IMG/VR virus record: IMGVR_UViG_3300025137_000007
Span: 1-36,304 of that record
DNA from: a virus
Length of the DNA stretch: 36,304 nucleotides
Reading direction: 5' to 3' (one strand)
Part shown: positions 29,801 to 36,304 of the stretch, piece after piece
Layout: every line of letters starts with the position of its first letter
How positions within the stretch are numbered: the first letter of the stretch is position 1
Notes under the pieces: generated by a model
Told to the model about the DNA's origin: nothing
The model's database searches: none
Seen by the model: the letters and a program-made list of their open reading frames with translations, nothing else
Program-made: the position numbers and the translations under genes

Positions 29801-31237
29801 TTAACCTCTATTAGGAACAACTGGATTAAGTTCATAACTTTTTTGTCTAGCTCCTTGCCCAGTAGTTCCTTGTTCTTCAAATTGTTTATACATAGCCTTT
29901 AATAATTCAATCATAGCCGGAGCTTGATCTATCAATGCTTGATCGTATTCTTCTAGTTTTCCACCTGTAACATTGTTTTTTATATTTTCTCTTTTCTGTA
30001 AAGCATTTCTTAATTTTGATTGCATATCAACAATAGCAGTTTTAGTTAAAGAGGCATTTTTAAAATCATTTTTATTAAAACTTGGTAATAATAATCTTTG
30101 TTGATCTATTTCTTTTGATGTTGGTTTTGGCATTAAAGCTCTTGCTCTAAACCAAAGTATTGGTTGAAGTAATCCATCAAATGAGGCTTGATTAGCAGTT
30201 GTCTGTCTTGCAAAATTGGCAGGAGCTTCAGCTCCAAAAAAATTAAAAAGACCACTCATTGATCTTCCAGCTAAGCCTTTAAGATCACCAGCAGAAGCAT
30301 AGTCAACATTAAAATTATCAGGAATAGGTACATAAGGATTTTCTATGCCTACACCATATATTTCATTTTGATCTTCTTCACTAAGAGCTTTTCCATTAGC
30401 ATCATATAATTGATAATTAAATCTTTTTCCTTGAATATTTTGATCGTAAGAATTTTTTATTTCATCAAAAGTTCTGTCATCTTGATCAAGAGGATTTAAA
30501 GCAAATCTAATTTGATCTGTTACTATCTCAGATAAAGGATCGACTCTTCCTGATTCTGTTGTTGCAATTAATGAGCTTTGAATAATATTAGCTATTGGAA
30601 TTCTTCTTCCAAAAGAATCAGTAGTTTCTTCTGAAGTAAGAGATTTTCTAAAATTTTGTAATTCATCTCTATTCATAACAATAGCATTTGGAACACCTAA
30701 AGCTTCTACATTTGCTAAAGTTGTTTTAATTTCATCTTTGCTTTCACTATCAAAAAGAACTTTTGCATTATTTGGATTTACTACATATTTTCTTTCATTA
30801 TAAAATTGTGTATCTATTTTACTTTGTTGTGCATCTTTAGAGCTAACACCAATTTTATTATTGGCATACATAGCATCTCCAATAATACTTCTAATCCCTC
30901 CAAATTGTTTAAAGTCAGTTAAAGGACCTACAACAGGAGGTTTTGATTCTCCTAAACCGCTTGGTGCATTTTCTAAAATATTTAAACCTAATGCTCGTTG
31001 TTGATCGTTTAAATTAACATCTCTACTTATTAAGTTTGAATTATTTGGATTTATTGGCAATTTTGTACCTTCTGGAATTACATAATTTGGACCAAAAATA
31101 GTATCTTTTCCAAAACCAAACTTAGCTTCTCTTCTTGCATCACCGCTACCAGCTTCAGTAGAAAAGTCAGGATATTTTTTCATTATAAATTTGTCTAACA
31201 TTTTTTTTCTTTTGTCGTAATCTTCAAACATATTCAT
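29801..31237 (-). CDS. Internal virion protein, hypothetical
   Basis: This 478-residue polar protein is rich in Asn, Gln and Lys, with a helical C-terminal part (SLTKTAIVDMQSKLRNALQKRENIKNN, then LIDQAPAMIELLKAMYKQFEEQG). It ends YELNPVVPNRG, two bases before the next gene's start. There is no membrane segment and no known domain. It lies between the Ala/Gln-repeat protein and the 1054-residue protein, so it is the probable middle member of the ejection set. Confidence 0.55.
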   Translation of the reverse strand: MNMFEDYDKRKKMLDKFIMKKYPDFSTEAGSGDARREAKFGFGKDTIFGPNYVIPEGTKLPINPNNSNLISRDVNLNDQQRALGLNILENAPSGLGESKPPVVGPLTDFKQFGGIRSIIGDAMYANNKIGVSSKDAQQSKIDTQFYNERKYVVNPNNAKVLFDSESKDEIKTTLANVEALGVPNAIVMNRDELQNFRKSLTSEETTDSFGRRIPIANIIQSSLIATTESGRVDPLSEIVTDQIRFALNPLDQDDRTFDEIKNSYDQNIQGKRFNYQLYDANGKALSEEDQNEIYGVGIENPYVPIPDNFNVDYASAGDLKGLAGRSMSGLFNFFGAEAPANFARQTTANQASFDGLLQPILWFRARALMPKPTSKEIDQQRLLLPSFNKNDFKNASLTKTAIVDMQSKLRNALQKRENIKNNVTGGKLEEYDQALIDQAPAMIELLKAMYKQFEEQGTTGQGARQKSYELNPVVPNRG

Positions 31238-31248
31238 TTTATTTTCCT

Positions 31249-32766
31249 CTAACTAAATATTCTTGTATCTGTCATCTTCTGATTTGAAGATAAAGGTGTT
31301 GGGAATCCACTTAACAGACCACCTAAGAATTGTGCTAACATCATCTGATAAGTTTGCTCGTCTTGATACTGTTGATAATCAAAATCATAATTTTGTTGTT
31401 CTCTTGCATCTTGAACAGAACCAATCTCTCTCATTTGATTAAATCTATCTACAGTTGATTGATTTGACGCATCAGCTAATCCTGCCGCTGATAATAAACC
31501 TTGTTGATTTAATGCGTTAGCTTCAAGCCCTGCTCCTTGATTTGCTAAAGCGGCCTGTAAATTTGATTCTTGATTCATGCCGGCAGCCTGTAATGATGAT
31601 GATTGATTGGCTAAATCTGCTTGTAATGTATTAGATACATTCTGTGCTTGGGCTCTATACTTATTATCTACATTTGATTGAGCAACTCTAAAAGCATCTT
31701 CTTGATTCATGCCTTGTGCTTGTAAATCTCTAGTAGCATTTGCTAAATCAATTTCTCTTGCGTTGGCTTGATTTGCTAAAGCAGACTGTTGCATTATTTC
31801 TGTATTAAATTGACCTAGTGATAAATCTCTGGCTTGATTTAATCTTTGTGCTTCCATGGCCGCATCTAACATTGATTGCTCGGCGGCTAAATCAGTTGCT
31901 TGATTTAATCTTTGTGCCTCTCTAAGATTCACAATGTTATCTCTTTCAGCTTGATTTAATAAACCTAAGTCTTGAGTAGCTAATTGCGTTGCTTGATTAA
32001 AACCTTGTTGACCTAATTGTGCTGTTTGTTTTGCTATCTCAGATAAAGCTTTTCCTTGTATCATTCCGGATTCAACATCTTCTCTAGTACCGCCAAAAGC
32101 TCCTGCCTGTATGGCTCTACTCTGAAGCTCTGATAGTTGTCTATCTCTAGCTTCTTCAATTTGATTGATAGTTACATCTCTTACCATTGAGTTATAGGGG
32201 TTCATGTATGGGTCTAAAGAAGTTTCAGCTAAAGTCTGAGGATTAATTAAACCTGGAGCAGTTACTCTTTCTATATTAAAGTCTCTTTCAAAAACTTCTC
32301 TAGCAGTTATATCGTTAGGGTCTGCAACTCTTTCTTGTCCAACTTCTGTTGAGTTAACCATTGTTCTAGCTATTTCACTTGGTAAATCTACAAGACCGGC
32401 GGCTACATCTCTTGATGTAACTGTATCTGCACTTACATTGTCAGGAGTATAATTAGCAACATTTGACATTCTTCCATAAAGATCATCAAGTCTTTCAGTT
32501 TGTTGAAATGGTTTATTTGTGTTTAAATAATTTCCCAAACTAGCTTCACCTAATCCTGAGGCTGCACTAGGACTCGCAAATCTTGGACCTTCAAAAGCTT
32601 GATAATCTTTAAGTCTTTGACCCATAATAGGCTGTCCATATTGAGTAAATCGACCAGTATCGTATTCTTCCATCACAGCACCTTTACCAATGTTAAAGGT
32701 TTCTTGCATCATTGCCTTAATGGCTGGGTCTAGCTCTGAACTTCCACTTGATTTTGATTTTCCCAT
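31249..32766 (-). CDS. Internal virion/DNA-ejection protein with Ala-Gln-Asn coiled-coil repeats
   Basis: The 505-residue protein starts MGKSKSSGSSELDPAIKAM. A recognisable motif, RQLSELQSRAIQAGAFGGTREDVES (around 203-227), is common in a large class of phage virion proteins of podoviruses. From about 235 to 430 it is built of imperfect helical repeats rich in Leu-Asn-Gln-Ala (for example EAQRLNQATDLAAEQ and EAQRLNQARDLSLGQ). The C-terminus is Gln/Tyr-rich (QQNYDFDYQQYQDEQTYQ) and then hydrophobic (MMLAQFLGGLLSGF). The helical repeats suggest a channel or sheath released during DNA ejection. Confidence 0.68.
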   Translation of the reverse strand: MGKSKSSGSSELDPAIKAMMQETFNIGKGAVMEEYDTGRFTQYGQPIMGQRLKDYQAFEGPRFASPSAASGLGEASLGNYLNTNKPFQQTERLDDLYGRMSNVANYTPDNVSADTVTSRDVAAGLVDLPSEIARTMVNSTEVGQERVADPNDITAREVFERDFNIERVTAPGLINPQTLAETSLDPYMNPYNSMVRDVTINQIEEARDRQLSELQSRAIQAGAFGGTREDVESGMIQGKALSEIAKQTAQLGQQGFNQATQLATQDLGLLNQAERDNIVNLREAQRLNQATDLAAEQSMLDAAMEAQRLNQARDLSLGQFNTEIMQQSALANQANAREIDLANATRDLQAQGMNQEDAFRVAQSNVDNKYRAQAQNVSNTLQADLANQSSSLQAAGMNQESNLQAALANQGAGLEANALNQQGLLSAAGLADASNQSTVDRFNQMREIGSVQDAREQQNYDFDYQQYQDEQTYQMMLAQFLGGLLSGFPTPLSSNQKMTDTRIFS

Positions 32767-32768
32767 TT

Positions 32769-33131
32769 CTATAACTCCTTGTCTAATGTAAAGAAAGTTG
32801 GATTATAACCAACATCTTTAAACTCTCTTTGCCAACCTTTTCTTCCTGTTAAAGTTGTATATTTGCAACCTACATCTCTTGCTTTATTTTCTAATATAGG
32901 CATTATTTGTTTTATTTCTTCTGTATGACCACCGGCTAAAAAACCATGTAAATTATAATATTGTGGAAATACATGAACTTCAGTAACAATGAAGGAGTTT
33001 CCTAAAGAATGAAAAAACATTTCACCTTTGGCTATACTTTGTCTTACATCATTAAGAGTATGACTGTTCTTACCATAGTCTAAAGCTTTCTGTATGCTTT
33101 CGCAACATTTATCAAAATTTTCTATTGTCAT
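32769..33131 (-). CDS. GNAT-fold phage protein (late operon)
   Basis: The 120-residue protein has the strand-helix pattern of a short GNAT fold. The central beta strands read MFFHSLGNSFIVTEVHVFP and YYNLHGFLAGGH. Next comes a helix with IMPILENKARDVGCKYTTLTGRKGWQREFKDVGYNPTFFTLDKEL. The motif 'A...GC....TGR.GW.R.....GY' is shared by a family of small phage acetyltransferase-like proteins found in podovirus late regions. The acyl-CoA loop is not clear, so it may be a structural derivative rather than an active enzyme. Its start overlaps the upstream stop by 4 bases. Confidence 0.65.
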   Translation of the reverse strand: MTIENFDKCCESIQKALDYGKNSHTLNDVRQSIAKGEMFFHSLGNSFIVTEVHVFPQYYNLHGFLAGGHTEEIKQIMPILENKARDVGCKYTTLTGRKGWQREFKDVGYNPTFFTLDKEL

Positions 33132-33334
33132 ATTGTACTCGCTGTTATGTTACCTGAATTATCTATTGTAATATTATATCTAGTTCCGTTAGGTGATTTT
33201 AATATTAATCTTCCATCATTAATATTAATATCAGTATCTTTTTTAAAATTTTTTTTATCTTCTTGCTCTAAAGTATTATTTGTCTGTTGAACAACACTAG
33301 AGCTATATTCTTGCATTGGTAATGGCAATCTCAT
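33128..33334 (-). CDS. Small late protein (68 aa), hypothetical
   Basis: The N-terminal part is Pro/Gln/Ser-rich and probably disordered (MRLPLPMQEYSSSVVQQTNNTLEQEDKKN). The C-terminal part forms short beta strands (ININDGRLILKSPNGTRYNITIDNSGNITAST). It is coupled to both neighbours by overlaps of 1 and 4 bases. No family was recognised; it is likely a minor virion or assembly factor. Confidence 0.55.
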   Translation of the reverse strand: MRLPLPMQEYSSSVVQQTNNTLEQEDKKNFKKDTDININDGRLILKSPNGTRYNITIDNSGNITASTI

Positions 33335-34830
33335 TATCCTCTACCTCCACCTGATCTTACAAATATTTGCATATTACCTACTCTCCAATCTGTATTTCTA
33401 GCAGTTTCAACTCTAAGCTTTACTTCTTTTGCAGTAAATCTAACATCAGTTGGATTAGCTAAAGTAAAAGAACCACTACTTGGAAATGTTGTTTCTGTTC
33501 CTGTTGGATAATTTTTAACTTTAAATTTAGCAGAAACATCTCCTAAAGTATTTTCATCTGGTATTAATTGTAAAACATTCATTAATCTACCACTAGGTTG
33601 ATCTATTTGATAGGGCCCCGATTCAGCAAAAACACTTGCTGATTCTCCTGAGTATGAATATCCAGTTTCATGTTCGTATAATTTATAATCAGCACCAATC
33701 ATCATAGGATTTAAATATGTTCCTCTATCTTCTGCACAAGTTCTGGCCAACTCACCAACAATCCAGTGATTTTCTTTATAGTTCCACGCAACATATCTAT
33801 TGTTTTCTGTGCTATCAGAACTAGGATAAAACCACCACACTTCTGAACTTGCAGAATTATTAAAACCATAAATTTTACTTTTTTGACTAATGTTATAGTC
33901 GCTAAAAACATAATCACTTACATCACTAGGTAATGGCTTTACAATTCCGTCATATATAAAAAATTGTCCATCACCAAACCATGTAGCAAAACTATCAGTA
34001 GCTACAACACCATTTGTTGAAACAACACCGCAATTAGAACCTACTCTTTCAAAAGAATAAACAAAAGGTAAACCTACATAAGTGGCTGAATAAGCATCAA
34101 TAGTTGAAAGTATAAGTATTTGACCTTTTACTCTTACTGCTGTTTGTAGTTTACCATTACCATTAACATTAAAGCTACCAGATTGATTTGTTCCAGTTGG
34201 CGTCCAGTCGGTATTATCTTCTAAATCAGACCATTGAACTTTTCTAGGGTCGCCACCAGCACCAAAAACCATTAATGCTCTTTCTTCAGTTACAATTAAA
34301 GATTGAACACTTGTTGGGCAATTTGCTATTAGTTGTGCAGATGTTCCTGTGTTGTTTTGCCATTCATAAACTTTTCCGTCTGTTGTGCTAACGCCTACTA
34401 AATATTGTCCCCAATTATCTAATGACCATGTAGTACAAGGGTTAAACAAACCACTATCAGGTCTTTGTGTTCCGTAGTTAGAAGAACTATAAGTGTAGTT
34501 ACCATAACCTACGCTTTGAATTGCGTCATTTCTACCTGTTGTAAAACCAGCTGGTGTTATATCGTATTGTGTGCCGTCTATAGTGTAAGCATACAGTTTA
34601 TTAGAAGTTCCTACAGCTAACCTTCTGTTATTACCGTTATCAATCCAAGACAACATTCTTCTAGCTTTTTCTGTTGTTGTAGCTGTGCCAAACTGACTCC
34701 AACCTTTAATAGGTTGCATAGCATTATTGTTCCAACGAACTAAGTTACAATCATTCCAACGACCTTTTGACTGCAATTCTGTTCCGTTCTTATAAACTCC
34801 ACTTGGTATTTTTAATTCAACATAAGGCAT
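33334..34830 (-). CDS. Tail stabilisation protein, P22 gp10-like
   Basis: This 498-residue protein has WNDCNLVRWNNNAMQPIKGWSQFG near the start. Repeated short beta segments follow (RRLAVGTSNKLYAYTID, GQYLVGVSTTDGKVYEW, RALMVFGAGGDPRKVQWSDLEDNTDW), the look of a beta-propeller. The block 'R.VQWSD....WTPT' and 'RVKGQILILSTIDAYSATYVGLPFVYSFERVG' are typical of the phage DNA-stabilisation family, which plugs the portal-tail channel after packaging. Length is close to P22 gp10 (472). The start overlaps the holin-like stop by one base. Confidence 0.82.
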   Translation of the reverse strand: MPYVELKIPSGVYKNGTELQSKGRWNDCNLVRWNNNAMQPIKGWSQFGTATTTEKARRMLSWIDNGNNRRLAVGTSNKLYAYTIDGTQYDITPAGFTTGRNDAIQSVGYGNYTYSSSNYGTQRPDSGLFNPCTTWSLDNWGQYLVGVSTTDGKVYEWQNNTGTSAQLIANCPTSVQSLIVTEERALMVFGAGGDPRKVQWSDLEDNTDWTPTGTNQSGSFNVNGNGKLQTAVRVKGQILILSTIDAYSATYVGLPFVYSFERVGSNCGVVSTNGVVATDSFATWFGDGQFFIYDGIVKPLPSDVSDYVFSDYNISQKSKIYGFNNSASSEVWWFYPSSDSTENNRYVAWNYKENHWIVGELARTCAEDRGTYLNPMMIGADYKLYEHETGYSYSGESASVFAESGPYQIDQPSGRLMNVLQLIPDENTLGDVSAKFKVKNYPTGTETTFPSSGSFTLANPTDVRFTAKEVKLRVETARNTDWRVGNMQIFVRSGGGRG

Positions 34831-35201
34831 TATTTTTTAACTCCAGTTTTAAGTTCGTAAGTTCTAAGAGTACCAAGTCCTAAAACTCCAAACAGTACAG
34901 GCATCATAACAGACATATCAGCTTGTGGTACATCAATATTAAATATAGCAAGAATAGGAGAAAAGAAGAAATTTAAACTAAAAGATAACACTAAAACCCA
35001 ACAAAGAGTAGGTCTCCACATTGATTGAAATAAATTAGAACTTTTAGCATCTTGTAAATTAATTTGTGCTTGAGCTTTATCTATATCATTAATAGAAGCT
35101 ACTAACTCAGATTCGACTTTAACTTTTAAATCTTTGTCTGGAATAAACTTATCTAATATTTTAGATACATTTCCTATTAAAGATGTTGCTAATAAACTCA
35201 T
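34830..35201 (-). CDS. Holin, three-transmembrane GTA-type
   Basis: The 123-residue protein has an N-terminal amphipathic helix region (ISKILDKFIPDKDLKVKVESELVASIND) and the motif FQSMWRPTLCWVLVLSFSLNFFFSPILAIFN. A further membrane helix (MSVMMPVLFGVLGLGTLRTYE) follows, and a basic tail (KTGVKK). This is the pattern of the three-TM holin family (Holin_3TM / GTA holin), including the conserved 'WRP'. It would permeabilise the inner membrane at lysis. It lies beside the XhlA-like gene, but no endolysin was found nearby. Confidence 0.8.
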   Translation of the reverse strand: MSLLATSLIGNVSKILDKFIPDKDLKVKVESELVASINDIDKAQAQINLQDAKSSNLFQSMWRPTLCWVLVLSFSLNFFFSPILAIFNIDVPQADMSVMMPVLFGVLGLGTLRTYELKTGVKK

Positions 35202-35617
35202 ATTATTTTTTCACTATTTAAACATTTTTCAAAAGAATCTTTTGTAATATTTGGTTCATAAAAATGAGCTTCACTAATTTTAGTTGTAGAACCTGTAATT
35301 TCAGAAACATTTTTAAAAAGTATTCTTTGTTGTTTTATTGATGCTAAAGCAACAATATCAGTATCTTCTTTTGTAAGTTTTCTTTTTACTCTACCTACTG
35401 AAGTTGAAAAATTGTATCTAGGTTTACCACCTTTTGCTGATTTTTTATCTGTTGTGCTAGAAGATTTAACTTGAAGTCTTAAAGGTCTATTTAAAACATT
35501 AACTACAATGTCATAACCTTTAGCATCAACTAAAGAGGTATTATAACCAAGTTTTTCTAATTCAAAACAAACCATTAATTCACCAACTCTGCCTAACTGC
35601 TTGTTGTTATTACCCAA
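35198..35617 (-). CDS. PD-(D/E)XK endonuclease-like protein
   Basis: The core reads KQLGRVGELMVCFELEKLGYNTSLVDAKGYDIVVNVLNRPLRLQVKSS. It has a Glu in the GE-L-V helix, an Asp in GYDIVV and LQVK, matching the E...D...xVK active site of the PD-(D/E)XK superfamily (Holliday-junction resolvase or HNH-free endonuclease type). The start is uncertain. A TTG at 35615-35617 (139 residues) gives the usual MNNKQLGR-like opening and an 8-base overlap with the XhlA-like gene; the open frame extends to 35659. It may resolve recombination intermediates or act as a packaging-linked nuclease. Confidence 0.65.
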   Translation of the reverse strand: MGNNNKQLGRVGELMVCFELEKLGYNTSLVDAKGYDIVVNVLNRPLRLQVKSSSTTDKKSAKGGKPRYNFSTSVGRVKRKLTKEDTDIVALASIKQQRILFKNVSEITGSTTKISEAHFYEPNITKDSFEKCLNSEKII

Positions 35618-35813
35618 ACATTTTTCCAAACAAACCAACAACTGCGGCAGAAATACCACTTGCTGTTAAAAATATTCCTATAACAACTCCTTTTCCTGAT
35701 TTCATTTGTCCTTCAAGAGTATCAAGTCTTGTGTTTAATCTCGTTACTTGTTTTTCAAGACTTTCTACTGCTTCTATTAATTTACCTTGTTCAAGTTCTG
35801 AAAGACCACTCAT
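35610..35813 (-). CDS. XhlA-like small membrane protein (lysis accessory)
   Basis: The 67-residue protein has a charged coiled-coil N-terminal part (QGKLIEAVESLEKQVTRLNTRLDTLEGQMKSGK) and one C-terminal membrane helix (VVIGIFLTASGISAAVVGLFGKMF). This is the architecture of the haemolysin XhlA family, which anchors near the membrane and assists holin-endolysin lysis. It is followed by the endonuclease-like gene and the three-TM holin, so 35610-35201 looks like a lysis cassette. Confidence 0.68.
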   Translation of the reverse strand: MSGLSELEQGKLIEAVESLEKQVTRLNTRLDTLEGQMKSGKGVVIGIFLTASGISAAVVGLFGKMFG

Positions 35814-35990
35814 TTAACTGCTCTTTTTCTTCTTCTTGTGATTGCAGTCGTAATGCACATTGTTAAAATTCAAAGCTAAAATTTTTATTATTTTTTTAAA
35901 TTTTTCAGGTAATATATTTGTAGAAACAAAACTACATATCAAAGATGATATTGTAACTATGCTTGTTGTAATAGTTAATAATACTAACAT
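35814..35990 (-). CDS. Small membrane protein with Lys-rich tail (58 aa)
   Basis: ATG at 35988-35990 follows AATAGGAGTAAAA, and the frame ends at 35814, directly adjacent to the XhlA-like ATG. The product has an N-terminal membrane helix (MLVLLTITTSIVTISSLICSFV), then a short stretch NILPEKFKKIIKILAL and a tail HYDCNHKKKKKSS. Small single-helix proteins beside holin-type genes are often antiholins or holin partners. That role is inferred from position only. Confidence 0.6.
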   Translation of the reverse strand: MLVLLTITTSIVTISSLICSFVSTNILPEKFKKIIKILALNFNNVHYDCNHKKKKKSS

Positions 35991-35998
35991 TTTTACTC

Positions 35999-36304
35999 CT
36001 ATTCGCTTGGTTTATTAGGTATATCAATATACGGAAAACCTTCTTGCTCTGGCAAATTTCTAAGGTCTTGCCTATAAGTAGCCATTTCTTCTGAAAGATC
36101 TCTATCAGTTAAAGCATAACTATCTGTTAATTTTAATGCTTCATCTCTTTCTCGTCTTTTATTGCTTTCGTCAGCATTTTTTTCTTCTTCTGTTTTTGAT
36201 TCAACAGTCCAACCTATGCTCCAAACACCATCTTTATAAGTTGGTGCTTCATCAAGTTCTAACTTTTTATCATTAGAAGTTTCTGGTCTTGAGTCTACAG
36301 AAAC
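35999..36304 (-). CDS. Tail fibre assembly chaperone-like protein, C-terminal part (begins at 240)
   Basis: This is the continuation of the gene that starts at 240. Bases 36206-36304 duplicate 1-99, so its unique portion is 35999-36205. The C-terminal part (ADESNKRRERDEALKLTDSYALTDRDLSEEMATYRQDLRNLPEQEGFPYIDIPNKPSE) carries the 'RD..L..(S/T)D......W/MATYRQ.LRN.P.Q.GFP' motif of phage tail assembly chaperones. The complete product has 148 residues and reads in frame across the join. Confidence 0.8.
   Translation of the reverse strand, partial: VSVDSRPETSNDKKLELDEAPTYKDGVWSIGWTVESKTEEEKNADESNKRRERDEALKLTDSYALTDRDLSEEMATYRQDLRNLPEQEGFPYIDIPNKPSE
36206..36304. repeat. Terminal overlap, right copy (circular junction)
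   Basis: Identical to 1-99. One of the two copies should be removed to give the circular genome of about 36,205 bp. Confidence 0.95.

Overview
The window is one complete circular phage genome, linearised arbitrarily. Bases 1-99 are repeated exactly at 36206-36304, and one tail-assembly gene reads without a break across that junction (start at 240 on the minus strand, stop at 35999). The unique length is therefore about 36,205 bp. Base composition is AT-rich (about 30% G+C by eye), genes are packed tightly with overlapping stops and starts, and Shine-Dalgarno sites are strong. The structural set is that of a short-tailed (podovirus-like) phage: portal, SU10-type major capsid protein, scaffold, P22 gp10-like stabilisation protein and large internal virion proteins, with no tape measure, tube or sheath. 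From memory, the content looks like the small marine podoviruses of SAR11-type bacteria (HTVC010P-like). The host is inference only.

Layout. (A) A long leftward late operon starts at a consensus promoter near 10.05 kb with the small terminase subunit. It runs through a Lys-rich peptide, portal, scaffold, capsid, adaptor and tail proteins to position 1, then continues from 36.3 kb through a tail chaperone, XhlA-like and three-TM holin-like genes, an endonuclease-like gene, the stabilisation protein and the internal virion proteins to 25.9 kb. (B) A rightward accessory operon (10.39-16.0 kb) holds ArdC antirestriction protein, several small unknowns, an ABC-ATPase/GNAT fusion and a serine recombinase, and ends at a clear terminator. 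(C) A leftward replication operon (23.84-16.18 kb) holds a RecE-like exonuclease, an SSB-like protein, a DNA methyltransferase, a TOPRIM/RecA-fold primase-helicase, an NrdR-like zinc ribbon, small unknowns and the large terminase subunit. (D) A short rightward unit (23.98-25.83 kb) holds a GHKL-ATPase/zinc-peptidase fusion on a near-consensus, apparently leaderless promoter.

No DNA polymerase, RNA polymerase, endolysin or CI-type repressor was recognised. The promoters are sigma70-like, so host RNA polymerase is the likely transcriber and the host replicase the likely polymerase.

The most unusual feature is in region B. Immediately at the stop codon of ArdC lies a sequence that folds as a type I hammerhead ribozyme. 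A second element with the same geometry, but an altered core triplet, sits at the stop codon three genes later. In both, the 3' strand of stem I can re-pair with downstream sequence to give a small 5' hairpin (UARGC-AAUNAA-GCUUA). The same kind of hairpin stands near the predicted 5' end of the ArdC primary transcript. The three leaders that carry it also share the 14-nt string GGAGAAACATTATG. This suggests a cassette-like set of accessory genes whose mRNAs are separated and end-capped by self-cleaving RNA. Other points of interest are an eight-copy TGCAATC iteron array, strong over-representation of GGGCCC, and three candidate anti-restriction genes.
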